Source: Desulfoluna spongiiphila
GTDB taxonomy: Bacteria > Desulfobacterota > Desulfobacteria > Desulfobacterales > Desulfolunaceae
Assembly (NCBI RefSeq): GCF_900101345.1
Contig: NZ_FMUX01000001.1
Span: forward strand, 1-64,000
DNA length: 64,000 bases
Direction of reading: 5' to 3'
Shown here: positions 42,542 to 50,676 of the stretch, in pieces
How positions within the stretch are numbered: the stretch's first letter is position 1
How the letters are laid out: every line of letters starts with the position of its first letter
Notes under the pieces: model-generated
Told to the model about the DNA's origin: nothing
Database searches by the model: none
The model's input: only the letters and a program-made list of their open reading frames with translations
Program-made: the position numbers and the translations under genes

Positions 42542-44380
42542 TTACGGCTCGACAAGGGCATTAAGGCGCTTCGGGTTGTCGGTCATGATGCCGTCGACCT
42601 TGAGCCAGTCCATCTGGCGCTTCATCTCGATCTCGGTGTTAACGGTCCAGACGTAGCACTTCATGCCCAGGATGCGGATCTTGGCCATGAGGATCTGGGT
42701 CATCATGGCCGCCGGAAGGCAGAGGACGTCGGCGGGCATCTCGTAGTCCTCTTTTTTCATGATGGCCGTGGGGGTCAGGGTAAACTCAAGCACCCCTTCG
42801 GTGGCAAAAATCGTCTTGATGGAAAGCCCACGGTCGCCGGCCTTTGCCTTGATCAGATCCAGGGTCGACTGATCGAATCCCCCCAGGATCAGCTTGTCCT
42901 GCATGGCGTTGGCTTCGATGAGGTCCAGCACCTTGTCCACGATGAGGCTGCCCTCCTGCTTGATCTCAAGGACCATGGGGGCGCCGGCCAACTCACCGTC
43001 GGTGAAGACCTCCTCCAAGGTGGGCAGGGTCAGGCCCTTTCCTCGCCAGGGATAGGTGGCCCCATCATCCGTGGTGAACCGGTACCCCGCATCCAGGGCC
43101 TTGACCTGGGCAAGGGTCATCCCGGTGATGGCTCCGGTACCGTCGGTGCAGCGGTCCACTGTTTCGTCGTGGGAGACCACCACGACCCCGTCGGAGGTCA
43201 TGTGCACATCCCCTTCCAGGGTGTCGGCGCCTTCGGCCAGGGAGTTTCGGTAAGCCACAAGGGTGTTTTCCGGTGCCAGCTCGCCGCCGCCCCGATGGGC
43301 GATGTTCTTAAAGCCCGTGTGGTGCTTGAGAAAATAGTTGGCTGGAACCACGGGCCCTTCTGCAATTTTCTCTTCCACCTCGCCCCAGTCCCAGGCGATG
43401 GTATCCGGGTGAATCCAGCCGTACCCTTCGGTGTCGAGGAGCCAGAAGTCAGGCTCGTAATGGATCTGAAAGGGCACGTAAAGTATCCCGTTGGCAACGG
43501 CCCCGTACCCGTCCTGTCGCACGGTGTCCCCCACCATGCCCCGGGCGTTGTCCCCGCCGTAGAGATCCTTCAAAATCTTCAAGCATTCGTCTTTAAAGGT
43601 GTTGCTGTGCTCAAAAAGCATGTCTTCCTTGACGATGATGGGGATGGTTCGATGGGCGCCCGTTTCAAAGTGGCTCATCATCTGGGCCCTGCAGCCGTAC
43701 CGAAGCTCCGGGAACATGCCCGTCACGATGACGAGGTCGTTGCCCTCCTCCATGAGCCTGGGAATCACCGTCTCCACCTCATCGTCCACATAGGGCCAGT
43801 CCCCCTGGAACACGTTGAGGAAATCCACCCAGTCCTGAAGGGCGTTGAGACCGCCGGTGGCGTGGATGGTGTTGTCGTGATCCGCGGCGATCATGCCCGG
43901 GTTCAACTCCGCATCCTCGGAAAGCACCCGGATGATGCCAAGATCGTCTGAAGAGTACTCGGTCTCGCTGAAATAGACCCGGCCCTGGAGCTGCAGGGTC
44001 ACAGGGGCGGCATCAAGATAGGACGCAGGGAGCCTCTCTTTCAGGGACGAAAGCCGCGCGCGGCCGTCACCGTCCGTGAGGATGGCCTCCTCCATCAACG
44101 GAACCCAGGCCGTCTCCCCAAAGGCCCTCACCGCAAACCCCACATGGGCCCCTTCCACCTTTTCCGCAAAAACCAGATCGGCAAAAGAGGCATCCGCAGC
44201 ATTGGCGACCTTGTACACCATGACGTTGGGCAACACCTCACCGGCCCCGTCCGGCCCACCGGTCACCCCGTCGGAGACCACAATCACCGTATTCTCCGAC
44301 GTCAGATCTGAATCACACCCCATGACGCCCAGGGACACCAGCACCATCAAGCCGACAAAAAGCGCATGTTTCACCTTCAT
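42542..44380 (-). CDS. Lipoprotein with HAD/lipin-like phosphatase and GDPD domains
   Basis: 612 residues. The N terminus is a lipoprotein signal (lipobox VMGC, Cys22). Residues about 45-150 form a beta-rich region without a recognised name. Residues 160-310 carry a HAD phosphatase of LNS2/lipin type: D167-H-D169-N-T171 (motif I), T220 (motif II), K263 (motif III) and G284-D285 (motif IV). Residues 357-612 are a glycerophosphodiester phosphodiesterase domain: NIAHRGGGELAPENTL (H362, R363, E371) and LEGDVHMTSDGVVVVSHD. The two parts suggest sequential cleavage, GDPD releasing glycerol-3-phosphate or phosphoheads and HAD removing phosphate, at the outer face of a membrane. AAGGAGG lies 7 bp before the ATG. 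A 640-bp AT-richer gap (44381-45020) with no supported gene follows upstream. Confidence 0.85.
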   Translation of the reverse strand: MKVKHALFVGLMVLVSLGVMGCDSDLTSENTVIVVSDGVTGGPDGAGEVLPNVMVYKVANAADASFADLVFAEKVEGAHVGFAVRAFGETAWVPLMEEAILTDGDGRARLSSLKERLPASYLDAAPVTLQLQGRVYFSETEYSSDDLGIIRVLSEDAELNPGMIAADHDNTIHATGGLNALQDWVDFLNVFQGDWPYVDDEVETVIPRLMEEGNDLVIVTGMFPELRYGCRAQMMSHFETGAHRTIPIIVKEDMLFEHSNTFKDECLKILKDLYGGDNARGMVGDTVRQDGYGAVANGILYVPFQIHYEPDFWLLDTEGYGWIHPDTIAWDWGEVEEKIAEGPVVPANYFLKHHTGFKNIAHRGGGELAPENTLVAYRNSLAEGADTLEGDVHMTSDGVVVVSHDETVDRCTDGTGAITGMTLAQVKALDAGYRFTTDDGATYPWRGKGLTLPTLEEVFTDGELAGAPMVLEIKQEGSLIVDKVLDLIEANAMQDKLILGGFDQSTLDLIKAKAGDRGLSIKTIFATEGVLEFTLTPTAIMKKEDYEMPADVLCLPAAMMTQILMAKIRILGMKCYVWTVNTEIEMKRQMDWLKVDGIMTDNPKRLNALVEP

Positions 44381-45020
44381 CCTGTGCCTCCTTCTCTGAA
44401 AGGTTAAGGCTCGTGCAAAATATAAAGATCATACCTCGAATGTGTCGCTGGATACGTTCCACACAGTGATACCGGCATGCTTATTCTACCTGAGCCCTTG
44501 GTTGTTGCCCTTCGACCTACCCGAAACAATCGAATTTCTGATGTTGATCGTGTCAGTTTCTCGTTATATTTCGACGTTGATTATCACAAATATCGTTCAC
44601 ACAATCAAACATAATATCGACCACAAGAAAAGAAAATCACAGGCAATTCCAAGTGGTTAACCAGACAGCCCAGGGTAAAACGCCCTTAGGGGGACACCCC
44701 ATAGCCAAAGCCATCAACATAACGTACATTCGGGTGGCCGAAGCCCCGTACCGCACATGATCGTTTTTTTATGCTCACCGGCCCCCCTATGTTTCCCCCT
44801 TGTCACTCTCCAGCCACCTGAGATCCGTTGAAAAAAAGGTGTCCGCTATTGACGACCGCCCCCACATTGCTTAAAGAGTTCGAACATGGAATCGGCATAC
44901 CGACAGACTTTACACCCACGGACAACCCACCGTTGACCACATGAATTCGCCGACCCGTAAGATGAGGGCCCCCATGAGCTTGATTCCAACGGCCGAACAA
45001 TTCGCAGGAAACATATTTTT

Positions 45021-45995
45021 ATGAAAAAAAATCGCATGAACAAGCGTGCCGACCTGCATGAAGAGCACGTAAGCCGGTTTGCCCGGGAGGAGCTCCCCGA
45101 ACTGCCCGAGGCAACCCTCGTCGCTGAGGACGAAAGGCTGGCAAGCACCCTTGAAGCCGATTTCTGGAGCCGATGGTCCTCCGGTGAGCGCCCCGGACAG
45201 CCCTGGCCGTCCGCGGGGCCATTTGAGGTGGCAACCCTGCGGCTGCCCAAAGGACGCCGCGCCATCGAAATGGCGGTGCACGCCTTGGGCGGCAGCCTTG
45301 CCCCGGAAGGGGAGCTTTATATCTATGGTGCAAACGATGAGGGCATAAAGTCCGTTCCCAAGATGTTTCGAGACCACTTTGCAGAGATTGACACCGTGGG
45401 CTACCGGCAGAAGTGTCGCCTTGTGCGGGCCAAGGGCCCCAAAAACATGAAAGCATCCCTTGCCGACTGGGCGCAGCACGACGAACTCCTTTTAGACGGT
45501 TGCAAACTGCCGTGGGTGACCTACCCGGGCCTTTTTGCCAAAGGAGGGGTGGATGAAGCCACGGCCCTGCTTTTGGACGGCCTGGAAGTCCACGGAAACG
45601 TGCTGGATTTCGGATGCGGCACCGGAGTCCTCACCGCGGGCCTGCTGGCCCGGGGAGCAAGCAATGTGGACGCAACGGACGCCGACGCCCTTGCCGTTGA
45701 GGCCACACGCATCAACGTGCCCCAGGCCCACACCCACCTGGGCGACGGGTGGCATGCCCTCCAGAAAGAGGGGCCATGGGACATGATCGTCAGCAACCCG
45801 CCCATCCACAAAGGGGTCTCCGAGGATTTCGGCATCCTCCAATCCCTGATCCGGGAAGCACCGAGCCGTTCCAAAAGCCTTACCCTCGTCGTCCAGCGGC
45901 AGGTCCCTGTGCAGCGGTGGCTTGAAGAGAGCTTCCGCAAGGTGACGCGATTGAAAGAGAGCCCCCGTTTTCATGTCTGGCAGGGTAAAAGCTAG
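45021..45995 (+). CDS. RsmC-like 16S rRNA guanine-N2 methyltransferase
   Basis: 324 residues. The C-terminal domain is a class I SAM methyltransferase: VLDFGCGTGVLTAGLLARGA (around residue 195), DATDAD, and the diagnostic NPPIH box at about residue 259 (IVSNPPIHKG), as in RsmC, which makes m2G1207. The N-terminal 170 residues resemble the RsmC pseudo-methyltransferase half: LPKGRRAIEMAVHALGGSLAPEGELYIYGANDEGIKS (cut across). In proteobacteria the two-domain layout is RsmC or RlmG; NPPIH favours RsmC-type. A weak AGGAAA precedes the ATG. The downstream neighbour is rsuA, another 16S modification gene, on the same strand with a repeat between them. Confidence 0.82.
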   Translation: MKKNRMNKRADLHEEHVSRFAREELPELPEATLVAEDERLASTLEADFWSRWSSGERPGQPWPSAGPFEVATLRLPKGRRAIEMAVHALGGSLAPEGELYIYGANDEGIKSVPKMFRDHFAEIDTVGYRQKCRLVRAKGPKNMKASLADWAQHDELLLDGCKLPWVTYPGLFAKGGVDEATALLLDGLEVHGNVLDFGCGTGVLTAGLLARGASNVDATDADALAVEATRINVPQAHTHLGDGWHALQKEGPWDMIVSNPPIHKGVSEDFGILQSLIREAPSRSKSLTLVVQRQVPVQRWLEESFRKVTRLKESPRFHVWQGKS

Positions 45996-46007
45996 GGATT
46001 CGCGAAG

Positions 46008-46065
46008 GCCTCCGGCGGACCTGTCGGAGGCTAAACTTTTAATGCGCTTAACAAACAGGATTTTA
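46008..46065 (+). repeat. Family B palindromic element, copy 6
   Basis: GCCTCCGGCGGACCTGTCGG, AGGCTAAACTTTTAATGCGC, TTAACAAACAGGATTTTA. It fills the 75-bp gap between the methyltransferase and pseudouridine synthase genes and ends about 5 bp before the rsuA start, so its AGGA also serves as the ribosome-binding site. Confidence 0.7.
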
Positions 46066-46069
46066 CATC

Positions 46070-46795
46070 ATGACCATGCGCCTGGATAAACTGCTGGCCC
46101 ATTGCGGATACGGGACACGTAAAGACGTGAAAGCGCTTCTCAAGCGCAAGCAGGTAACGGTTCACGGAGAGATCGAAACAAGCGCAAAAAGGCAGGTGGA
46201 ACCTGACCATGTGCGGGTAAATGGTGAAAAGGTCGACCTGCCTCCCACGGACGTTCACCTCATGCTGAACAAACCCGCAGGATACGCGTGCAGCCACAAC
46301 CCGTCGGAATCCCCCCTGGTCTACGACCTGGTGCCCGACATATGGCAACAGGCCGACCCCAAATCAGCCGGACGCCTGGACCGGTACACCTCCGGCCTGC
46401 TCATCCTGAGCACCGACGGCCAGCTCCTCCACCAACTGGTGCACCCCAATAAAAAAGTGGGCAAACGCTACCGGGTTGTCTATGAAGGAGACCTCAGTGA
46501 AAATGCGGTAAAACGTGTGGCTAAAGGCCTGCCCCTCCCAGACGACGACCGCCCCTGCCTGCCGGCAATCTTGGAAATCCACGGGCCCGACCCCCAAGGC
46601 CGGGGCCGCGCCACCATGCTCATCCATGAAGGGCGATTCCATCAGGTCCGCCGCATGTTCGAAGCCCTGGGAGCCAAGGTCGTCGAACTGCACCGGGACC
46701 GCATCGGCAACCTCGAACTCCCGGCAGACCTGCCCGAGGGCCACTGCCGCGAACTCACCGAAGACGAGATCGATGCCATGACCGAAGACGCTTAA
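46070..46795 (+). CDS. rsuA: 16S rRNA pseudouridine(516) synthase
   Basis: 241 residues. N-terminal S4 domain (MRLDKLLAHCGYGTRKDVKALLKRKQVTVHG, cut across; residues 3-45) and C-terminal RsuA-type catalytic domain with D104 in GRLDRYTSGLLILSTDG, plus GKRYRVVYEG and EGRFHQVRRMFEALGAKVVEL. Length and the short S4-to-catalytic linker match RsuA more than RluB or RluE. It isomerises U516 of 16S rRNA. ATG at 46070 is used; an in-frame ATG at 46076 is possible. It may be co-transcribed with the RsmC-like gene in front. Confidence 0.9.
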   Translation: MTMRLDKLLAHCGYGTRKDVKALLKRKQVTVHGEIETSAKRQVEPDHVRVNGEKVDLPPTDVHLMLNKPAGYACSHNPSESPLVYDLVPDIWQQADPKSAGRLDRYTSGLLILSTDGQLLHQLVHPNKKVGKRYRVVYEGDLSENAVKRVAKGLPLPDDDRPCLPAILEIHGPDPQGRGRATMLIHEGRFHQVRRMFEALGAKVVELHRDRIGNLELPADLPEGHCRELTEDEIDAMTEDA

Positions 46796-46804
46796 AAAAG
46801 CGAT

Positions 46805-46910
46805 GCCTCCGGCGGCGAGGTGAGCCACCTCGAAAGCATATTGCCCTTGCGCTTTGTCCCTCGTTCCTCGGGCCAAAGCGCAAGGGCATTCGGCTCGGGC
46901 TTCGCCCGAC
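46805..46910 (+). repeat. Family A hairpin element, copy 8 (long form)
   Basis: GCCTCCGGCGGC, GAGGTGAGCCACCTC hairpin, GAAAGCATATTGC, arms CCTTGCGCTTTGTCC and GGCCAAAGCGCAAGG around CTCGTTCCTCG, and then an extra stem CTCGGGC-TTC-GCCCGA at 46893-46909. The last stem is the long-form tail shared with copies 12 and 14. Confidence 0.78.
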
Positions 46911-47003
46911 ATAAAGACTGAGGGTTTGTTCGGATTGGGCCACAAGCTTCGAAGTAACGGCATACGTCACCGTAACGTGTTGATTATCGGCTTTAACCGT
47001 CAT

Positions 47004-47090
47004 GCCTCACCCGGCAAGGTGAGCCACTTGAAAGCTTATTGCCGCTGTGATTTAACCCTCGTTCCTCGGGTTTAATCACAGCGGCATTTT
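47004..47090 (+). repeat. Family A hairpin element, copy 9 (terminator-like)
   Basis: GCCTCACCCGGC, AAGGTGAGCCACTT, GAAAGCTTATT, then an 18-bp stem GCCGCTGTGATTTAACCC/GGGTTTAATCACAGCGGC around TCGTTCCTC followed by ATTTTTG. The T-run makes it a working-looking terminator for rsuA. Confidence 0.75.
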
Positions 47091-47166
47091 TGTGAGGTTT
47101 GTACATTTTTTCATACCCCTACACTGCACGATGCAAGCCGTTCAAGAATGCCCATCCGCCCCTTAT

Positions 47167-47235
47167 GGAGCGCCGCACTCCTGTGCGGCTTTTTTTGCTG
47201 GTGCGATACGTATGCCGCACGGAGTGCGGCGCTCC
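47167..47235. repeat. Family C long inverted element, copy 2
   Basis: GGAGCGCCGCACTCCTGTGCGGC on the left and GCCGCACGGAGTGCGGCGCTCC on the right enclose a 24-bp centre ending GCGATACGTAT. The same centre is found reversed at 58549-58619, so the element exists in both orientations. Confidence 0.75.
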
Positions 47236-47252
47236 AGGCTTTTAGGGCCACA

Positions 47253-47352
47253 CGGGCAAAGCCCGTCAGCGAATGTGATCGGCCTGCGGAACGAAGGCCG
47301 GGAGCATTCGCGAGCCTGGGTTCCAAGGGCTCAGCCCTTGGCCGCCGGAGGC
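47253..47352 (-). repeat. Family A variant, copy 10
   Basis: Minus strand: GCCTCCGGCGGC, CAAGGGCTGAGCCCTTG hairpin, GAACCCAGGCTCGCGAATGC, arms around CCTTCGTTCCGCAGG, and tail CGGGC-TTTG-CCCG. The same plan as family A with a different first stem. Confidence 0.65.
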
Positions 47353-47401
47353 AGTTTGTTTGGTTTTTCCTTCCAGGCTTTTTGCGTGATGCCATGCGTA
47401 T

Positions 47402-47423
47402 GCCGCACGGAGTGCGGCGCTCC
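47402..47423 (-). repeat. Family C half element, copy 3
   Basis: GCCGCACGGAGTGCGGCGCTCC, the right half of the family C element, preceded by ATGCGTAT. The left half is lost. Confidence 0.6.
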
Positions 47424-47440
47424 AAGCTGTTAGGGCCACG

Positions 47441-47511
47441 CGGGCAAAGCCCGTCAGCGAATGTGATCGGCCTGAGGAACGAAGGCCGGGAACATTCGCG
47501 AACCCGGAGGC
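47441..47511 (-). repeat. Family A variant, copy 11 (shortened)
   Basis: Contains CGGGC-AAAG-CCCG, GTCAGCGAATGTGATCGGCC, TGAGGAACGAA, GGCCGGGAACATTCGCG and the end CCGGAGGC. The block 47402-47500 repeats 47214-47312 almost exactly, showing a local duplication of a C plus A pair. Confidence 0.6.
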
Positions 47512-47524
47512 TTTTTTTATATTC

Positions 47525-48430
47525 CTACAGGCTTTCAGGCGGGAAGGTGAGTACCTCGTCGATGGTCTCGGCGCCGCAGAAGAGCATGGCCAGGCGATCC
47601 ATGCCAAGGGCGATACCGGCTGCGGGGGGCATGTGGGGCAGGTCGTTCAGAAAAATCTCGGGGAGGGGCCAGGTGGGTTTGCCGAAGCGCTGCCGTAGAG
47701 CCACTTCCTCTTCAAAACGTTTGCGCTGCTCGTGGGCGTCGGTGAGCTCGGTGAAGCCGTTGGCCAGCTCCAGGCCTTCCACGTAGAGTTCGAACCGCTC
47801 GGCAACGGTGTGGTCCGAGGGCTTTCTACGCGCCAGGGCGGCCATGGGTGCTGGGTAATCACAGAGGATCACCGGGGTGTCGCAGCAGAGGCGGGGCTCC
47901 ACGTCAAGGCCCATGACCTCGTCGAATCGGTCCCCTGATAGGGCCTCGTCCATGGGTTCGGAACCGTAGAGGGCATAGGCTTCCTTCACCGTCAATCTTT
48001 TCCAGGGCCGGTCCAGGTGAATGGGCTTTCCCTTCACCGAAAGGGTGGTTCCCAGGCCCAGGTCCTGGGCCACGGCAAGGAAGAGCCCCTGGCAATCGGC
48101 CATGAGGGACTCGTAGTCCGCGTCGGGGGTATACCACTCCAGCATGGTCATCTCCGGGATGTGCTTTGCCCCCCGCTCTCCCTTCCTGAAGGCCTTGGTG
48201 ATCTGAAAGATCGGCCCGGATCCGGCGGCCAGGAGCCGTTTCATGCACAGCTCCGGCGAGGCCTGGAGGTAACCGTTTCCGGCTTCCAGGGGGTCTATAT
48301 GGGCTTCGGGGATGGGGGCCGGTACCCACAAGGGGGTTTCCACCTCCAGGTAACCCTTTTCCACGAAAAAGCGGCGCACCGAGGCTGTGATCCGTGCACG
48401 GCGCCGGAGGTTCTCCATATGAATCTTCAT
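47525..48430 (-). CDS. epmA: EF-P lysine lysyltransferase-type enzyme (EpmA/GenX/PoxA)
   Basis: 301 residues: a class II lysyl-tRNA-synthetase core without the anticodon domain. Motif 2 ITKAFRKGERGAKHIPEMTMLEWY (cut across) is near residue 83 and motif 3 AAGIALGMDRLAMLF near residue 275. Full LysS proteins are about 500 residues, so the length indicates EpmA, which attaches beta-lysine to EF-P. ATG at 48430 has GAAGGA about 8 bp upstream. It lies 11 bp after the stop of the phage-type repressor gene and on the same strand, so it could be read from the repressor promoter. epmB and efp are not in the window. Confidence 0.9.
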   Translation of the reverse strand: MKIHMENLRRRARITASVRRFFVEKGYLEVETPLWVPAPIPEAHIDPLEAGNGYLQASPELCMKRLLAAGSGPIFQITKAFRKGERGAKHIPEMTMLEWYTPDADYESLMADCQGLFLAVAQDLGLGTTLSVKGKPIHLDRPWKRLTVKEAYALYGSEPMDEALSGDRFDEVMGLDVEPRLCCDTPVILCDYPAPMAALARRKPSDHTVAERFELYVEGLELANGFTELTDAHEQRKRFEEEVALRQRFGKPTWPLPEIFLNDLPHMPPAAGIALGMDRLAMLFCGAETIDEVLTFPPESL

Positions 48431-48441
48431 GGCTGCGTCCT

Positions 48442-49254
48442 TCAAATGGGGTAGAGGCGGTCACCCCATATCACCTGGCCGATGATGCGCAGGGAGTTGG
48501 CCTCGGCCTCGTAGGCGGGGTACTCTTCGCGATTCTTGGAGATGATGCGGACCCGACCTTCGGGGAGCCTTTCAAGCTCTTTGATGATGATGGTGTCTTC
48601 AAACCCCAGGGCAAAGATGCAGTTGTTTTTGATCTTTCGACGGCCAAGATCGATCATCACCGTGGCCCCGTTGCGGATTTCTGGGTCCATGGAGTCCCCG
48701 GAGACCCGCATGAGCACCAGATTTTTTGGTGAGGTGGCGATGTTGGCGATGAAGCGCTTTCGAAACGCGTAGTAGTCTCGGATGCGCTCGCTGGCCATGA
48801 GGGAGCCGCCCCCGGCCGAAAGTTCTGCCTCCACCATGGGAACCCAGTTGTAGTTGTCGGTGTCCGGCTCTTCCAGGACAGGGACCTTGAACTCGCCGCC
48901 CTCGCGGCCCACGGAGCCTTCGACCGAAAAGACGCCTCCGCCGTTTTCTATAGAAAAGGCACCGCAGTGGGTTCCCTGCCCCAGGAGCAACCAGTCCAGG
49001 GAACAGCCGAGGACCTCGGCCATGCGCACCAGCACATCTCCCTTCGGGGACCCGCCGTACTCGTAATTTTGGACGGTGGTGGTGGTCACACCAATTTTCT
49101 TCCCTAACCCCGCCTGACTCAGGCCAAGTTTTTCACGTGACATCTTGAGACGATCACCAAATTCCTGGTTACCCGTTGAGGTACCCGGCGTTTGACCGTC
49201 TCCCTTTTCCCCTCCCAAACAAGGCTCCGGGCCTTTTTTTCCATTATTTTTCAT
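48442..49254 (-). CDS. Phage-type repressor with HTH and cleavable S24 peptidase domain
   Basis: 270 residues. After a charged tail, residues about 30-90 are an HTH_3 domain (FGDRLKMSREKLGLSQAGLGKKIGVTTTTVQNYE, cut across). Residues 140-266 are a LexA/CI-type S24 domain: self-cleavage site A147-G148 (ELSAGGGS), S188 in SGDSMDP and K225 in TIIIKELER. All catalytic elements are present, so RecA-stimulated autocleavage is expected, which would couple the neighbouring tail genes to DNA damage. It faces away from the Mor-type activator gene, and palindromic operator candidates lie between. An epmA gene follows in the same direction. This pairing is the typical switch of phages and tailocins. Confidence 0.88.
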   Translation of the reverse strand: MKNNGKKGPEPCLGGEKGDGQTPGTSTGNQEFGDRLKMSREKLGLSQAGLGKKIGVTTTTVQNYEYGGSPKGDVLVRMAEVLGCSLDWLLLGQGTHCGAFSIENGGGVFSVEGSVGREGGEFKVPVLEEPDTDNYNWVPMVEAELSAGGGSLMASERIRDYYAFRKRFIANIATSPKNLVLMRVSGDSMDPEIRNGATVMIDLGRRKIKNNCIFALGFEDTIIIKELERLPEGRVRIISKNREEYPAYEAEANSLRIIGQVIWGDRLYPI

Positions 49255-49279
49255 GGTTATGCCTCAGGGGGCTACCACA

Positions 49280-49297
49280 CACATATCTTTTTATGTG
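49280..49297. promoter_or_regulatory. Operator candidate CACATA-N6-TATGTG
   Basis: Inverted repeat CACATA-TCTTTT-TATGTG lies 25 bp upstream of the repressor start, between the two divergent regulator genes. Candidate site for repressor or activator; no protein match can be proven by reading. Confidence 0.4.
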
Positions 49298-49319
49298 ATA
49301 CCCAATTTTATTGTTGATA

Positions 49320-49337
49320 AACCAATGTTTATTGGTT
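49320..49337. promoter_or_regulatory. Operator candidate AACCAAT-GTTT-ATTGGTT within a promoter
   Basis: A perfect 7-bp inverted repeat with 4-nt centre. It fills the spacer between TTGATA (49314-49319) and TTATTC (49336-49341), a rightward sigma-70-like promoter toward the activator gene. Binding here would block that promoter, as expected for a CI-type operator. Confidence 0.5.
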
Positions 49338-49493
49338 ATTCTTTTTCAAACTTTGGACGTAATGGCCCAACCGTACCACAATTCCTTTGGTTATACCAAC
49401 CATGAAACCCCGGCGGACCGGCCCAGGCGCCCTAAACTGTTTGGTGACCCGCACACGGCACCCATCCATCACCCGAACCACTGGAGACACACC

Positions 49494-49928
49494 TTGAACA
49501 AACAGCCCCTCGCTCCCGCGACCTTTTCCCCCGACACGATGGACACCGACCACATCATGGACGCCATGGACCCCGTCATCCGAAGCGCCCCCCGTGTCTG
49601 GCCGGCCCTTCTCACCGAGCTCGTGGACGTGCTCACCGACCACCTTGAGACCCGGGAAAAAATGGCCCCGGACCTGGCCATGACCCACGCCCAGGATATC
49701 GTGGTGGTCCTCTCCCACCACCTCGGCGGCCGCAGCATCTACCTCCCCCGGGACGATCGCCTCAAACGGGCCATCCGGGACGCGGCCATCTACCATGCCT
49801 TCACCGGTGACAACCACCGAGAGCTGGCCATGAAGAGCAAGCTCACCACCGCCCAGATCTACAACATCATCAAAAAACAACGCGCCCTCCGCCAGGCACG
49901 CACCCGGGAAGCCCTCGCCTGGTCCTGA
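49494..49928 (+). CDS. Mor/C-type transcriptional activator
   Basis: 144 residues from TTG at 49494. The C-terminal half has the Mor/C signature: GGRSIYLPRDDRLKRAIRD, AFTGDNHRELAMKSKLTTAQIYNIIKKQRALRQ (cut across), where the GG-IYLP turn and the helix-turn-helix follow. In phage Mu, Mor activates middle and C late genes. This one would turn on the tail operon ahead, opposite to the S24 repressor. TTG at 49494 has CTGGAGA before it and gives the usual Mor length of about 130-145; longer readings from 49362 or 49311 lack good sites. It is the only activator in the locus. Confidence 0.78.
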   Translation: MNKQPLAPATFSPDTMDTDHIMDAMDPVIRSAPRVWPALLTELVDVLTDHLETREKMAPDLAMTHAQDIVVVLSHHLGGRSIYLPRDDRLKRAIRDAAIYHAFTGDNHRELAMKSKLTTAQIYNIIKKQRALRQARTREALAWS

Positions 49929-49949
49929 TCCCACCTTATGCCTGAACTC

Positions 49950-50022
49950 GGGCACCATACTGCCCATCCTACCCGGTCACACACCGCGAATATGTAGGGT
50001 GGGCAAAGGTGGTGCCGTGCCC
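49950..50022. repeat. Large inverted repeat after the activator gene
   Basis: GGCACC-ATACT-GCCCATCCTAC and GTAGGGTGGGC-AAAGGT-GGTGCC pair in three blocks around a 20-nt loop. The GTAGGGTG core is shared with the 138-bp elements at 63.1-63.7 kb, hinting at a common repeat family. Confidence 0.55.
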
Positions 50023-50211
50023 ATCGGCCGCGGTTTTAAGGGCAACACCTCACGTATCCCCCTTGCCGCTACGGCTTCGACCCAATGCCACCTTTTTTTA
50101 AACCCTTCACACCCGCCCCCTCCCCTGCCGTGGTTTACTCTGCACCGAGCCGAGCCTTTTTTTCACCCTGCTTTTCAACCCACACCACCACACACCCCCC
50201 AAGGAGACCCC

Positions 50212-50562
50212 ATGGATCAACACCCCGCAGATTACGCATCCCTCCGGTTCTGGTTCAACATCGTCCAGTACCTCATCACCCTGGCGGTGAGCCTCTACGT
50301 CTGGCTCAACTCCCGGCTCAACGCCAAGGCCCGCGAGCTGAAAGAGCTCGCCCGACGCCTGGATACGGCAAAAAACCAAATGGACGGGCGGATTACACGC
50401 CTTGAAACCGACATGGCCCACGCCCTCTCCCACGAAGACCTCGCCGCCGTCTACGACCGGCTCAACGACATGGCCGAACAGGTGGCAGGCCTCTCCGGCA
50501 AAATGGACGGCGTCAAAGGCACCGTGGATATGATCCAGGCTCACCTGTTGAACGATCACTGA
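50212..50562 (+). CDS. DUF2730-type (Mu gp25-like) membrane protein
   Basis: 116 residues. One membrane segment near the N terminus (FWFNIVQYLITLAVSLYVWL, about residues 13-32) is followed by a long helical region with heptads (LKELARRLDTAKNQMDGRI, MAEQVAGLSGKMDGVKGTVDMI). This matches the DUF2730 family of Mu-like phages. Its role is unknown. N-terminal anchor plus periplasmic coiled coil is also the layout of inner-membrane spanins, so a part in lysis is possible but unproven. AAGGAGA precedes ATG at 50212. It is the first gene after the activator and before the tail block; the 410-bp gap downstream holds a family A repeat. Confidence 0.68.
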   Translation: MDQHPADYASLRFWFNIVQYLITLAVSLYVWLNSRLNAKARELKELARRLDTAKNQMDGRITRLETDMAHALSHEDLAAVYDRLNDMAEQVAGLSGKMDGVKGTVDMIQAHLLNDH

Positions 50563-50676
50563 ACGTGACAAAAAAACCTTTGGCACATAAGGCAAAACCA
50601 GATCCGCCCAATTTTTCACCACAAACCCCCAAATTTATAACCCTTGCAGCAATACCCGTATAGTCACCAGCTTTGG

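Noticed and set aside
44442..44660. A 72-codon frame in the gap before the RsmC-like gene
   Set aside because: No ribosome-binding site, composition like the AT-richer non-coding gap around it, and no recognisable family.
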